The notes under the pieces are model-generated. The model ran no database searches. It saw only the letters and a program-made list of their open reading frames with translations, and was not told the DNA's origin. A stretch of DNA of 64,000 bases from Balanoglossus misakiensis. Lineage: Eukaryota; Hemichordata. The DNA lies in assembly GCA_040954595.2 (NCBI GenBank), contig CM082593.2, positions 1,240,001 to 1,304,000 of the forward strand, read 5' to 3'. Shown in pieces: positions 24,148 to 38,361 of this stretch. Both the position numbers and the translations under genes were made by a program. Position 1 is the first letter of the stretch, and every line of letters starts with the position of its first letter.

Positions 24148-27100
24148 TCAGATAGGACTCCCCGATTTAGACTGCTTTATCTCTGGAAACTTATACAAGT
24201 CATAAAGAGAATTGTTCCTCGTCTGGTAGAAAATGCTGCTTGTTCGGTTTCGTGTGGTTGTTTCGCTTCCTTCACGTCTCAGTGTGCGTCTCAGAAAATA
24301 ACACGGTCGAAGTGCCTCCAGCAGGTCTTTCTGTAAAAAAAGGAACATTTAGAGAAGTTTAAATTAAGTGCTTTGCGGAGATTTGCCAACTTCATATTAC
24401 ATCGACAACCTAACATTGTATTTCTATATCAAGGACATATATGACGTGTATTTTCAGACTGGCTTATTCAAGCTATCAGTTCCCAGCTCAGGCTCCTAAA
24501 GAATGGTATCTTTCCTCTTCTCATAAAATTGCTCACTGACATGTTTTAGCATGTTTATTTGAAAAAGTTGATCAAAACTCGGTTTCACACCAGTACACTA
24601 TATTGCATGTAAAATCAAGATGTTGTGACCCTTATCAAATTCAAAGCTATTGAGATAGGAATTTGATTTTCTCACAGACAATAAAACCACACTTGTGGAA
24701 TCTGCAGCCATAATCCTGGCCCTATATTTGAAATGGTTCGTGATGTTGCCATGAAAATTCACTTCAGTTTGATGGTATTTAGGACAAGCATGTGCGTACT
24801 ATCAGTTTTATTTATGACGGTGACATTTTTGGCGGCTTTATATGAAGTAGACTGTGAATTTATTACTTGACGCCTGACTCCAATCATGTCTTGACGCCTA
24901 CACCCAATCATGTCTTACAAACGATACAATGACCACTGCAAAGTCTGAGCATCTGTTATGCTGTGATGAATTTTTTTATATACTTGAAAGTACTGTATGG
25001 CAATTTCAATATAACCTGCCGAAATGCCAATCATGTTTTACATGCGATACAATGACCGCTGCAATATATATGTGCAGTCGAACTGGAGTGATTGTTATGT
25101 AGACTCAAGATCTCCTGTTTAATAGTACAAACTACTATTTTCAACTTTGAATGTAATGCCTTACATTACGAATGCCATCCCTATAATCCTGCCATACAAT
25201 TGACTTACCTTGAAGTTGTCTTTCAAAAAGGTATAAATAAATGGGTTGAGGAAACTGTGCGACATGGCAAGCAGATGAAGACAGCAATAGAGCTTGACGA
25301 TTGCTGCTCCTCCATTGTCTGGATGCAAGACAATAGGCTTCAGAGTCACAACAATTATCAGGGTTTGCAGAGGTAGCCAGCAGATGAAGAACGCCAGCAT
25401 CACAATGGTTACCATCTTTATAACCTGAATGTAGAAATAGAAATAAGTAGTATATAATTTTTGAAATGTATACAGCTGAGAAAGCAGAGAGTATGATTGG
25501 TTATAAACATAAATGATGGGAAAAGGTTAAGATGTGATAGAGATATAGTGAATGAATAATGCTGAGGTGCTTGTAATTCAAAGGCTTTATAGCACGTCCT
25601 GTCTTCTGACAGCAAACACAGCATTCAAATGATAACATGAAATCACACTATAGCATATTGCATGCACATGACATGTGGTTTGATATGTAGTAAGTAAATA
25701 TACAAATCAGCTGTTATATTGCACATCATGTCTATCAAACACTTATAATAACACACCATTTTCCAATACTCCACTAGTTCCTGAGAGGTCTTGCATGCCT
25801 AGGTAGTTTATATGGGAGAATATTTTCACATGCCAAAGAGAGTGTAGGGCACTGAGGTTGTTTACACAGTCTTCTAGATTTATTTATCAGCTCTTCAACT
25901 TCAAAATACCTGACCCACTTTCCCAACTAGAAAAGGAATTAGTGACGAAGTTGATTATGTACGATTAACAGTACAGTGAACAGTTTTTCCTTAATTCATC
26001 CCATGGGGTCCTCTTTGAAATGATAACAACTTCGCGAATAATCATGGACGGCATTGACGTCAGAATTGATTCAAGTTACGTTCGTGCGTCAAATGTACAA
26101 TTGTGTGCCTAGTAGAGCGTAGTAATGTTAGCTGGCATTTAGATGAGCACGTTGTATGATTTATTGTCAATTACTCAGTTTCATAAATACCAATACCACC
26201 TATTCACCATATGGTAGCTTGGCCATATCTTTCTTGATACGTATATGGCTATATAGGTTGCGATGGTAAGTTGGTTTCTGTTGAATAATTTACCATGGAG
26301 TAATGTGGCTCTTTGATACATCAATACATCTGGAAAATCAGCAATCCCACTTGTGTGGACATGGATATACTGGTACTTTCAGTATATCATGTCATTTGCT
26401 GAGATTTCTATCACACAATATTGAACAAATATGAATAATTGGTGAGTTTTTTTGACCAAGTCATGGATACAGTAGAGAAAAGAATTCACCAGTACACACC
26501 TACACATCAAACCAAATACTCTGTAATGTTATCATTTACATGTAATTTTTCCCACTCTCAGTAAACCTTATAGACTGATGGACCTTGCCTAGACAAAGCG
26601 ATTTGTGCGTGATGTCGAGGTATCATGCTGTTTTTAGATTCGCACACAGTTGTAAAAATAATTTTGCAAATTACATCATTTAAAAGGTGGTTTTATAAGC
26701 ATGTATGGATTTTCGATATCATGCTTCCAGGTGGTCTCTATTCATTTGCAGATTTAATTGACCAATCTTATTTAATAGTTGCTTTTACCATACAATGTCT
26801 GTTGCCAAAGACCCCATGCATGGACTGAATTGTGAGCCCAGAAGAATCCATGAAACATCACGAAAACGATATGACAATATACATCACGCAGCGTATTGGC
26901 ATTCATTGTAGTCTGGCTGGAATAAATACATGTACCGGTACTAGGATTGAATGAAACTTTGATTTTTTGTCCAAAAACAAATGTCTCTTGAAGTTGTATT
27001 AATCTGCCCAAACTCAAATAAAATGTATTAATAGGGTAATATTTTTTCATTTTTTTCTAATCAAGGCATGGACAGTTATTTAGGATGAATGACCAATGCT

Positions 27101-28552
27101 CAACAGGACCAGTTGACTGTGTCAATGCTAATCAACACAGATATAAATGAATTGCCGTAGCATTATCTCTTTCCGCGAAAGTAAATGATGGGACTTTTAT
27201 GGTGAGCATGATGCCTAGCGTATCAAGTGGACTGAGTCATCCTGTTGTGTATGTTGTACATCAGTCTGTGTGAAGGGGTCGGTATCTGTATGTGCCTTTG
27301 CAACAGTGATAATGTGAAAAAGATGGTCGATTTAGTCACAATGCATGACATTTGGACATGACAACATTCTGTTGTGAGGACATGATGATAGAGTTTTGAT
27401 AGACTATAAGGATCAAATGATGATGATGATGATGATAATAAAATATTAATAATAACCTTCAGTTTTGTCGAGATCTGTTTACTTTCCTTCTGTGCGTTGT
27501 CGTTATTTGGTGTCTGCCTGAACCACAACTTCACTGCAATTCTTCCACATGTTCCAGCAAGCAGCAAGAACGGGACGAGGAACGTAGTGGTGAAGATAGT
27601 GCAGCGGTAGACCAGAGAGCTGTGCCAACCTTCACCGCATCTCTTCTGCACTGAAGGCAAATACTCCACACGGACGGTGACCAGCAGTGCCACGTTGGCG
27701 AGTGCGGAGAACACCCACACTAAGCAAACGGAGGCTCGCGTGCGGCAGACTGTGGAGCGTGTGTGCACTCGGAGAGGATTCATCACTGCTCTATATCGAT
27801 CCACACTGATCACCACAAGAGTGGATACACTTGACAACAGAGAAACCTATCAGGAAATATAACACCAAAAAAATACCATTGAAGAGCTCTCTAATAACAG
27901 ACTAAACGGATGTCTATAAGTTCTTCGAATATGAATATTCAGCAACGGATCACATTGAAGAGAATCCATGCATGCTGCTAGCACCTACTATCTGTATTTC
28001 CAACAACTCAAAATTTGACTGACATGAACAACCAAACATTTTGAAGTTCTCCGTATATAGCTGTTGATAAACTGTGAGCAAAAAAGTTAGACAGATTGAA
28101 TAATATTGATTGCAAAATCTATCTAAGAATACAAAACTAGGTATTATCATGTGTGTTTCAATGAGCATGCAAAATTCAAAAGTTGACTTTACCTGTTGCA
28201 CGAAACGCACAAACGGGCACAGGAAATCTGGAAACGGCCAAGTTTGAGAGATGACTTCGATGAACGTAAACGGCATACAGAAGACTGCCATTGTCAGGTC
28301 TGACATTGCTAGACTGATTAAATAAATGTTCAGTTTTGATCCTGAGCGTCTTGCACGCGAGAGTACAATTACAACGCTGAAATTACCGAAGACACTAAGA
28401 GTGATCGCGATCGAATAGGCCGCGGTAAATATTAACTTTTCAAATGGTGATATTGGGAAAGGCATGATGCTTTGTTCCCACGTGTAGTTAACGTCAGATG
28501 AATTCATGTTCATGCCACCAGCTAATATATCTTGACGCTGACTCGGGGACAT
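24148..28552 (-). CDS. Neuropeptide-type (GPR83-like) class A GPCR, paralogue A (4 exons, 382 aa)
   Basis: Plasma-membrane seven-helix receptor. Exons in transcript order: 28552-28193, 27846-27457, 25424-25209 and 24330-24148 (stop TGA). All coding introns are phase 0. Landmarks: sequons N17 and N22, TM1 GN with Asn57, TM2 LAMSD with Asp85, Cys112 and Cys190 for the loop disulphide, DRY at 136-138 followed by NPLR, Trp164, CWLP at 265-268 and NPFIY at 310-314. The basic, Ser/Thr-rich tail begins KDLLEALRP and ends GSPI, a possible class I PDZ ligand. The start is the first ATG after an in-frame TGA at 28589-28591. The exon 2 donor AAG|GTTATT is weak but is demanded by frame and by the paralogue. 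The layout of TM1-TM3 and the CWLP/NPFIY blocks recall GPR83 and related peptide receptors; the ligand cannot be assigned. Confidence 0.95.
24867..24914. repeat. 24-bp tandem duplication in GPCR A intron 3
   Basis: Two adjacent copies of TTGACGCCT...CCAATCATGTC (24867-24890 and 24891-24914) with a few mismatches. Confidence 0.8.
24904..25064. repeat. 38-bp direct repeat pair in GPCR A intron 3
   Basis: The segment 24904-24941 (CCAATCATG...CGATACAATGACC...CTGCAA) recurs at 25027-25064 with four mismatches. It overlaps the 24-bp tandem duplication, so the whole 24867-25064 stretch is a small locally duplicated block. Confidence 0.8.
26927..26944 (+). repeat. 18-bp motif TACATGTACCGGTACTAG, copy 2
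   Basis: Exact second copy of the 18-mer at 10383-10400. A close relative, TACATGTACCGGTA, is at 50109-50122. Confidence 0.85.
27417..27437. repeat. (TGA)n/(TCA)n trinucleotide run
   Basis: About six TGA units followed by TAATAA. On the transcribed strand it lies only about 20 bases inside intron 2 of GPCR A. Intron retention would translate it as a serine run. Confidence 0.85.
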
Positions 28553-31252
28553 GAATTCTGGTAATGTGTACACTAGGTGCAAATCCACTCACTTCATGAG
28601 GTCTTCAATGTCAGCTCTGAAGATCACACTGCCCAACCGCCGCCACTACTCTTCTCTGAATTGCGAGTGACTGTACTGCCGCTTTGCAAGCCAGATATAG
28701 TCAGAGAACTAAATACTTTAAAATCAAACCTCGTGTGAGCATGCGCAGAAATATGAGGGCTTTCCAGGAAAAATGTGCTCTCTGTTTCCACCAGCAACAA
28801 AACGTCAAATAAATCATGTCTACAATTGTCATATATGAAACTTGAATGAATAAAAAAAGCATTTTGTTGTGAATTGACAATATTGACATTGTTACATTCG
28901 GAAGCTGTTATACTTGCGTTGGTTAAATAGTTACGTTATGGTGATGCGACGAAAGTAACTGATCACGACCTATTTGCCGTGACACAGCTCCAACATAGCG
29001 TAAATAAATACCACACTTTTAACAAGGAACGCTGTGAGTCTCAAACCATCGCATTTGCCTACAGTCATTTCTGCCCTTAATTTGGCCATTTAGCTGGATA
29101 CATGGTCGTGTTTCTGAGAAAAATTGCTTAATCGGTATTTTGTATGCTGAAAACAAATTCTACACCATGATATTTTTTCAGGGAATATGTCGATGGCAGG
29201 AAGCTAAATAGAAGGAATATTGAGTTAAAGTCAGTAGGATAAGGTGTGTGGAATAACAACTTGATAAATACATCCAAGTATTAATTGACTTGCAGGTAAA
29301 ACATATTTTCTCAATTCAATCACATTAATGGAAAGACCTTCAGCTATGTCATCAAGATCTATTCTGACCTCATTTTCAGGCTTGAATCAGCTATCGGCTA
29401 AGGGAGTATAGAGAGATCATCCACAAATATGAGTCTCGTCACAAGGTGTGGTCCCTAGAGGGTACAACACATTTGGTTAATCCCAAGAAATCATTTTTGG
29501 GTTACTAATTCTTCTTCCGCAGACTGTCAGGAATGTGTTGCTTACGGCGAATTACCTTCATTGCCTTGACATGGCGTGAAAGCTTTATCTGAACCGCACT
29601 ACTTGTACACTGTTAATGAAAGTGCGGTGAACCTTAGTTAAAACATTCATTCAATTTCAAGAAGTTTGAAAACAAGAAAACACATGGGAGTTGCCATCAC
29701 ATCATGCCCTGCCCTTGTGGGTTTTCCATATTCATCCCCATCTATCAAATGCATGTACTGGTACCTTGCACCAATCTGAACAAAGTACATGTACCCCCAG
29801 CCTATACTAGTAATGCAAACTATCCATGTTCCTTATCCTATACAGTCACAATGAAAATGGTTTGAGCTACACAGATTGACTGTGGTCAAATAAGCCATGA
29901 TATAGATGTTTCTTTTGGATGTACCGGTACATTATGATATTTTGATCGACAGATGAATATAGATCATTAATTTGTCTATGATCCTGAAACAATTAAGATG
30001 GCCACAAATACATTGTTAAAACTTTATTGTGCTACATGCATAGAGAAATAGTTCAACACAACTTACTGTTGAGATGAGTAAATAATTTGTTCGATCTGTA
30101 GATGGAACTTACTTGCAAACAGTCAGGCCATATCAGAAATGTGTTGTTATAAAGCAGTTTTACGTTTTAGTGCAAACCCCAGGGATGAAAGGTCTACATC
30201 CAAGCATACACACATGAGAACGCTACTGCATTATAGACTGAAGTGTTTTGATAGCAAACTCATTAGTTCTGAGTGAAGTTGTCATTAATATATATAGTTA
30301 CTCACAGTGACATTTGAAAAGTCAAGTCGTTAGAGTAAATTACTTGTTCAGTTGAAATGTACGGCACATATTCAGCACGTTTTATGTTATTCTCTTGTTA
30401 AAACAAGTTGGCTAAATTGACAACCCCATTAAGGGGATTTTCCCAGGGTCTCATGTTGGTTGTTGAATTACTCAGCGCGCCCGCGGGAGATAGACACACA
30501 CATGGGGACATGCATAGGGTATCATGAAAGACAAGCGGTCGTCAACCTGAGAAGGTCAACATAATATCAGAGTTAACTCTCACAACACATAAAGTTCCCT
30601 ATGTCCTAATGAATGCCAAAGGGGTTTTTATGTCTTAATCAAAGTCCCATAACAATATCAAATCTCTTGTTACGACAAATATGCTTAACAATAACCAATG
30701 ACAGGCAGCTTACTGATCTCACCCAGTGCACGTTTGCTCGTGTACGGGTACAGTGTAGGTATCTTAATATTTACACACGGTTGCGCTTGCTGTAATCTGT
30801 AGGCAATATTACGGTATAATACACTTTTAACAGATGACAATTACAGAGAATGCAATATGATAGAATGAAACCCAAATGGAAGTCCATCTACGGTTTGATA
30901 AGAATCAAGTTCATACTGTCTTGGGAGATTTTCTCGGCATTCCTTTCCCTCGGGTTATAGCTTCCAGCTAAGCTTTTATGTGATAACAAAGGTTGGAGCA
31001 GCAGCATTTCCTTCCATTCAATGGGCTTTGATGTCTGTATATGCATGACAATGTATACATCCATTAAATCCATTCAGTAGATATTGGTTGACATCAGTCT
31101 CATTTTACCTCTCAACATTCGATGTCAGTAAACGTCGCTTGAGATATTTGTATACACTCGTTTCAAATTGGACAACTTTTTTTGACATCTCAAAAGGACT
31201 GGTTTGTCATTTGTCAATTTTGTACACATTGTACTCGTAATTAATTGTCACG

Positions 31253-31278
31253 AAAAGGCACAGCTAAAAGGCACAGCT
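31253..31278. repeat. 13-bp tandem duplication
   Basis: AAAAGGCACAGCT occurs twice in a row with no mismatch. Confidence 0.85.
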
Positions 31279-34200
31279 AAAACGAAGGCATTGTGATTTT
31301 CAGTGCTTGATATTGCTGTATATAAAACATAACATGTGTCTCTTTGCGGATATGCCCCAAACAGTTTTATTAGGACCTTGCAAGTATCTCACTGATACGA
31401 TCTGGGTGAGGAAAGAAATTAAATATGGGCCTTAAGGCTTCTCAAGTTGGATATGGAATACTACCGTGGCACTTGTACACGTTTCAGTAATCATTATATG
31501 ATGCTTCAAATTTCTGCTTTGTAGCAGCGTGCTTGCCGCCAATGAGCTTACAGGTACACGGCCACATATGTAAATTTAGCCAGAGTTACTATACTATAAA
31601 CAATTGAGTCCACCAAACACATTTTCAATGACGGTGACAACAAGTGGCTACATACATTGCCTAGGTTTTATCCATTCCGACTTCTGTTTGGTGTAATAGG
31701 AGTTATACTAAGGTAATAAAAATGATTGAAGGACGAAGACGTGTGTGATATTAACACTACTGCTATTAATCAAGAAGAGAAGACCCACATTTCTGCTACT
31801 TTAACAAGACGATCAGGAGGTTTTCATCACGCAGACAAGTGATATGTGTCGATTATGAAGCATAGGACCCCTTCTGTGCTTTTCAATTTTAGATGTCCAT
31901 GCACGGACCCCTGCCTTTCCATTCTTTGCAATCAGACAAATTGGAAAATGATAACATCAAAGCCAGTCAGAATGAAACAGTGAAACCTGTATATTACTCA
32001 GTTCCAATTTAGGGCGATCAATAGAAACACATCACAGGATGGTATCAGTCAGCATGTTTCATTTAAAACTTCGCCGACGTTACTTTGGCGACAGATAACA
32101 ATTTACCCGAGAGGTTAATATATAAAGTCGGTGCCAATTTCACTCACTAATATTCTGCATTGATCTGATTTGAAGTATATCATATGCGTGAAGGTCAAAT
32201 TGGTACTGGAACTGTGTTAAACGGCACACATGGTACAATTTTGTTAAACTATTGTAGTTTCATACCAAATTTTTACTTGGCTAGCAACCTGTTCTACAGT
32301 AATGAGCAGAAAATCATTCCTTAATGTACGTGCCAGTATACTGCATTATTGTATTGATTTTTCGAGTACAAGACCAAACAGACAAAGTCAACATCACACC
32401 TGTCTTTCTTTTAATTGAGGTAGTATTTGTCAGTAACTTTTAAATTCTGACCTCGAGAGATCTGATGATAAGTTAAAACAAGTTAGTCACCATGCTGACA
32501 TGAAAGAAAAGAGTTGGTATTTGATTATTTGAGGAGTGACAATCACCATTTGCACTGTGCTGTCAGCCTTAACGTCAAATTTCAAAAAAATATTCTTCTA
32601 CTTTGACTATCGTCTATCACATTTGACATTACTGCATCGATATTAGCTTAAATTTGACGTGTTCATTTGCTAAATTAATCTTTGATTGAGTGTTTAAAAC
32701 CCATTTCACAATTTAATTCCTTTATAATGTCATCTTATAAAGAGAACACTGCTGAACCTCAATATCAAACGCATTAATCACAATGTCATTGTAGTATTAT
32801 GAGGTCAGTTGATCAGTTAAAGCTCTCTACAGTTCCGGTCGCGCACTAGGAGGTACGGCGGATATGCTTTCAGTGTCGCAGTACCCACTCTTTGGAATAA
32901 TAAAATGTCAAACTCATATAAAGTCACAGTGATGCCATGAGCAAGCTATCACAAATAACACTGATGGATTAATACCAACAACTTTGTTCTGGGGAGCACG
33001 GGCCAGTCTGGGAAACCCGTCCATCAAAGGCGTACGAGAGGAGGCAGCGTCCAACAAGTGAATTTTTATAATTAGTCGAACCATGGATGTCTGGTAACTG
33101 GTCTTGCTAGTGATTGATATTTCAATGACAAAACTTGAATAAAATATGTTGGAAAAACATTCATGTCCCGATCACCCTTAAGGTAGTAACTTATCGCTGG
33201 GAATCGTGAGATCTTCCCTTTCTCTATTACCCTGTCCGAGGTTTACAAATCTCTTCGAAAGCAGCTATTCAATTACAACTTTGGTTTGATTGGCACAGCC
33301 CTAAATCGCATGAACAAGGTGGTTGATAGGAGTGCGATTTTTTAGTATGGAAGTCACTTGGCATGAACTGATATCACCGATGTTTGCACTGAAAGATCAT
33401 ATCAATGAATGCTTTACCGGTGATTGAAATGAATTGCCAGAATGATTGCACACATATTAAGTCGTACTCCCCAGAATGTAAAACATTACGTCCTCAGGCT
33501 TGCTGATCTATGGGTCCTTCAAACCCACTAATCCAGGCACAGTTGAGAAGCAATCCAGATTTCTTTGTTATAGACTTTACATGAGATTTTTTGACATAAA
33601 GGATGGATGCACTTTGAAAAGACATTTAACATTTGAAGGATATGAAACTACTAGCTGCCTTAAGCCATCAAACGTAAATTACATTTGGTTTAATGTAACT
33701 GGCGATGAAATTGGCTGTCAGACTTTGTCAGGGTTGGTATCAATTAAATTCTACCTGTGGCGAGTGCCTGTAACCAGAAAAGCATCATTTAATATTCTAT
33801 ACCAGTAGCTGACAGCAATGTTTGAACAAATGTAAAGAAGCTTCGCTGAATAAGCTTCGTTTCTAAGAAAAGTCGTCAACATGAGAAACTCGGAAAGGCC
33901 TTGAAGCACATGCAGCGCATTCACTATACTATTTTGCCACATGGGCTTCTGTTGCTAATATTGGCGGTGCTGTCAAAGTAACATGGACCTCTCCGCAGGT
34001 CTCACAGTTTCACTTCACAATCAACCGCTGGGGTGGGCATCACAATTTAAACGGAGCTGCTCTGACTAGACATACAAACACAGCGAGAAACTTTTCTGTC
34101 TGTGTTTGTATAGAAGTGATGCTGTCAAAAGTTGTATGTTGTGCCAAATTGCATATACTGATGTGTGTACTGATATTAAGCAACCCGCCTTATTCCAAGA

Positions 34201-37200
34201 AGTTGATGACAACACCCAAGAACAGGAAAAATTTATCCATTTCAGATTAAAAGGTTACTGGGTTTAATCTTGTTGTGCAGTACGTGACCCACAGACTGAT
34301 TATACCCATGGGATATGAAATTCTAGACACTGATAGATCATTCAATTTAATGTATACCGAGATCGCGTTATTATTTGTTATCTGTTATGTCCTTGGCATG
34401 TGCTGGTTTCTTTTTTCACGATTTACTTGATAGTTTCCGTTTTCGCAAACTCTGAAGCATATAGACAGAAGCAGACTAGCGACCCAACTTGAAGTTTTCA
34501 ACCTTCAGATCTCCAAGAGGAAACATTTAAATCTTGCATGCAGCTACTTCTCTTGGGAATTATCTCGACCTATACCTGCGGGTTATTAGGATGCTTCACC
34601 AAGGCGAACACGTTGCAACATTATTCCAGAGACAATCCGCTTATTCTATAGGTCATCCGTTCAACTCGCGGTAGCGGATGCCCACTGGCAACAGACCCGG
34701 GTGCAGACATTGGCGAGTGTAAACAAGCCTCGTTTTATTATCGGGATATTATGCGACTTCCTGCAGCTTGATTGGATACGTTTACCGGCAAATATTTGAA
34801 ATCGCTTTTCCATGCTTTTATTTACGCGCGGCGATGCTGTCTTCTCCATGTATTCCGATTGAGGTAGTATGCACCTCAAAAATAAAAATCTTAAACTTAT
34901 TCTCACATTTAAATTTGCGCTAGGCAACTTAGGAATATTTTCTCTTAAAATAAAAAATAACAATTGGGTGTCACCGTGCAACATTTTTCTGTGTTAACTC
35001 TATGGTATACTATTATAGTACAGAATTGAATGACTTGGTGGATTTTTTTCTAGAAATCTGTCCTCAAGGTGTGTCACGAAGCTGACAATATGTTAATTCT
35101 AATGACGTATAAGGACAATTGCGCATTGTATCATAATGAAGACACACCTAACAGTCAGCAACCAGAGCAATATGCTTGGTTTATACTCTCCCTGTCACAT
35201 GAAATATAATGTTGGTTACTTCTTGTGATTCAGTGTGATTTCAATAAAATTGATTCTTAGATGTGAATGTAATATTTTCGCTAAGTTAGGATAGAGTTAT
35301 CAAATTGAGAGGATAGTTTTGTGATGTTTCTTTGTGTACTGTCGACTGACAGAATTGGGTCATCACTACGTGTAGTTGTGTATATGGATACTTCCTGTGC
35401 GTCATTCGCAAACTCAATAGTGTCAACTTTCCACGTGGAGTCTGATGTATCATCTTTTATGTTCGTAGATTTTCCGTTTCCAATTTCCGTTTATGCAAAA
35501 CAGTGCATACGTCAAACTCAGTTCAGGTTGGTACTGCCTTGACAATATCTTTTAGTTCACACCCTTGACTAAACCCGTTTATTAATCAGGACATCTGGTC
35601 ATCTACAGTTGTAGACATAGATGAATGTTATTTTGTGGTTAATAGGAACGTACAATACATTATAAACACCTTTTATGAGTTAGGACTTCGTCAATCTGAC
35701 ACAATTTTCTGTTAAATTATATTCCAGTCTCCTCGTCTCATTGTACCTTTGGTGATGATAATAAAGATGATGATGATGTTTACATTACAACATTGACAGC
35801 TATTTGGCAGTGCACACATTTCAAATAAGCCCATATTAGTGATATCATTTATAAACATCATTCCTTTTACAATTGCAAACAAATTTGCATGATATATGAC
35901 ATTGTATAATCCAGAAGACGCTTTTGAAGTAAAGGTAAGAGGAGACATTACAATATATCATGATTAAGGAGGTCAAAGATGATGTTGTTGAGATCCGCCA
36001 GCAAGATTTTTCACCCGCCGACTAATTCATCTTGATAGCGATTGGATGAGTTCATAAACGAACAAACTGACTCGCACGTCATTAACTTCAGAGGGCGATG
36101 TAATCCATTCCTTTAATGAAATATTAACGTTCAGACAGACACATTAACTCTGTGAGTAAAGATGATTTAAGCTTAACGAGTTTTCAAGTTAGAAATAAAT
36201 GTAACCAATATGCTGTGTTTTCTAGTAATGTATGGATTATTGATATTTTCGTGTTGCGTTTGGTGAGAATGTATTAACTTTGATAAGATCAAGCGAGAAA
36301 CTAGGAAGGCACTCATTGAAGAAAAACATTGACAGCAAAGTACTAAAAGCACTCTATTATCTTCCTAGCAATAAAAAGATACTGCAAATGACTCGGGGAA
36401 AGAGTTTATTTCCTGTAGAGTGTTAAATGCTGACGTCTTAATGTAGAGAACTATAAAATGTGAGTTATTCTCTAGCAACGATCAATCATTGTTATCCGTA
36501 CTTGCTTGGAAATGTGAATCATTTAAGAGACAATAAAAGAGAACACGGCTTCAAGTAAAATATACATAAAAACACTTAATCGATAAAGCCAACTAACAAG
36601 GGATTTGATGACGCTAATTCTCGTACGTCAATTAGCCCCTGAAAACAGCGAGGAACACAAAGCAAGTTATAGTACTGCAGAGGAATACTTCGACGTCCAT
36701 CAGCACTGTACCATAACAATCAAGCAATTTGGTTCTTTCTGTCATGCATTCACTGCTTTCAAGCAATCATGACTTGTGTACTTCTGTTTATCGATTCTCC
36801 CAAACGACAATTTTAAGACATCGATGAAGAAGATTCACACTGATAATACACAGACTGTATTGGGTCACGCCGATCGAATTCACTTTGAAACAAGTTAGTT
36901 ATACCGCCCTCCCATCGACAATCACGATTAACTTTTTTTCTTTTTCTTGAATTAAAACGAAAGTATTTTACCATCGGACCTTAAGTTTATCGTACAGATT
37001 CTTTTACCAAAGGTTTTGTTCAAAGAGCATTATCGCGTCAATCTTTTCACCTCGCGAACCTACCCTTTTACCTTTGCCATTTTGAGATAAAAATTCACAA
37101 AACTGACAAAAATATGAATCTGTTCCTATCACTGACTATGAAAACATTGCAAGGTGGTGTGCGTATAATTTTATTATGTGAGAAGAAATTCTTCTATGCT

Positions 37201-37499
37201 GAAAATGTGTTTAATTTGGCTTCTATGGAGGTCTTCACTTATTGCGAGCTGAAATACTTTTTTGTAGTTTCAGCGATGTGGCTAAAAAATTGTGCCTATA
37301 TTTAAGACACGAAAAACAGAAGAACATGTATAGGGCCTACAAAATATACACAAAGGCGACTAACATGAAATGGACTGTTGCTTTTCTGAAAATAGAATGA
37401 CGAACACCCCGAAGGCATACTCATTAATAAAAAAATAGGCGGGAAGAGGTAATCGGTGGGTCGAGGATATTATTGGAGGAACGTGCGCATGTTTATTAG

Positions 37500-37770
37500 G
37501 TTATTCTTAAGGTCGTACGCGCCTGAGGACAGATTTTCAGAAATTAGAGTCCTCCAAACCTGTCAAATCTTTGCTGTATTAAAGTGTGCCAGGAGACTTA
37601 TTGAAAACAAAGAAGAAAACTGGGTCTTCAACAGCTTGTTTTCATAAAAAATCGCTACTTTAATTAATCAGAGAGCTTAACACAGAGCTTTGTGGCCATT
37701 TGAAATTCTGAGTTGAAACAGTTTTGCTCAAATTGTTGCACAGTGTACCCTAAATTTTATATTTCATTTA
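37500..37770 (+). repeat. Interspersed repeat family, longest copy
   Basis: Contains CTTAAGG, CCTGAGGACAGATTTTCAGAAA, TGTATTAAAGTGTGCCAGG, AACAAAGAAGAAAAC, GGCCATTTGAAATT and GTACCCTAAATTTTATAT. The same blocks in the same order recur at 50780-51005, and parts recur at 19347-19475 and inverted at 40697-40737. It is non-coding, with no visible target-site duplications or long terminal inverted repeats. It could be a worn MITE or SINE-like element. Confidence 0.6.
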
Positions 37771-38303
37771 AAGACAAACTAATCTATAGTTGCCGTGAGT
37801 GAATTATGAAAAGAAATTTAAGACTCTGATTTTCCAGGCGCCACTGTATTATTAATGACGTCATTTGTTTTATATTTCCTAGAATTTATGCAGATATATT
37901 GTGAATATTGTACCTTTTCGTTTCTTTTCTGACTTAAGAGTTCTCTCCCAAGTTGTAATCAGCGAGAAGAATTTGCGCGTTCATCTGAACACTTGTGGCG
38001 GGCGGACAATGATGTATTGCTCGCCACTAAAAGCTCAGGCTGATTATGGGGTGACTCACTGAATGGGTGATGTTCTAGCCCTACAGCTCGGACAGAAAAG
38101 CAATAAACACAAGGAGCCTGCTGCCACGTGCGCATGAATACATCATTACAAGCTTACACCAGTAGCTTGCTCTATAGAATACAAAAGATGCCACGTGCCG
38201 ACATTTCGAACGCTCGTAAAAACCACAATGCAAACAATTGGTCTTCAGTTTACACAACTGCCCGACCATACAATGTATTACAAACCAACTAAAGAAAGAA
38301 CAT

Positions 38304-38361
38304 ATATTGAACTACTCGTCTGAAATCAGAATATATTGAAGTACTCTTCTGAAATCAGAAT
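38304..38361. repeat. 29-bp tandem duplication
   Basis: Units 38304-38332 and 38333-38361 both read ATATTGAA...TACTC.TCTGAAATCAGAAT and differ at only two positions. Confidence 0.9.

Larger units (their letters stand above)
25425..27456 (-). other. GPCR A intron 2 (2.0 kb)
   Basis: Begins with the unusual donor GTTATTATT and ends TTTCTACATTCAG. It contains a (TGA)n tract next to the donor and one copy of the 18-bp motif TACATGTACCGGTACTAG (26927-26944), which is also found at 10383. No coding content is seen. Confidence 0.85.

Noticed and set aside
27847-28192. Extension of the GPCR A exon 1 frame past QQ into VKSTFEFCM...
   Set aside because: It is read-through into intron 1. The donor GTAAAG and the paralogue's intron position show the exon ends at 28193.
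33500-33808. 102-codon open frame on the plus strand
   Set aside because: No recognisable family, no splice partners and odd composition; expected by chance in 64 kb.
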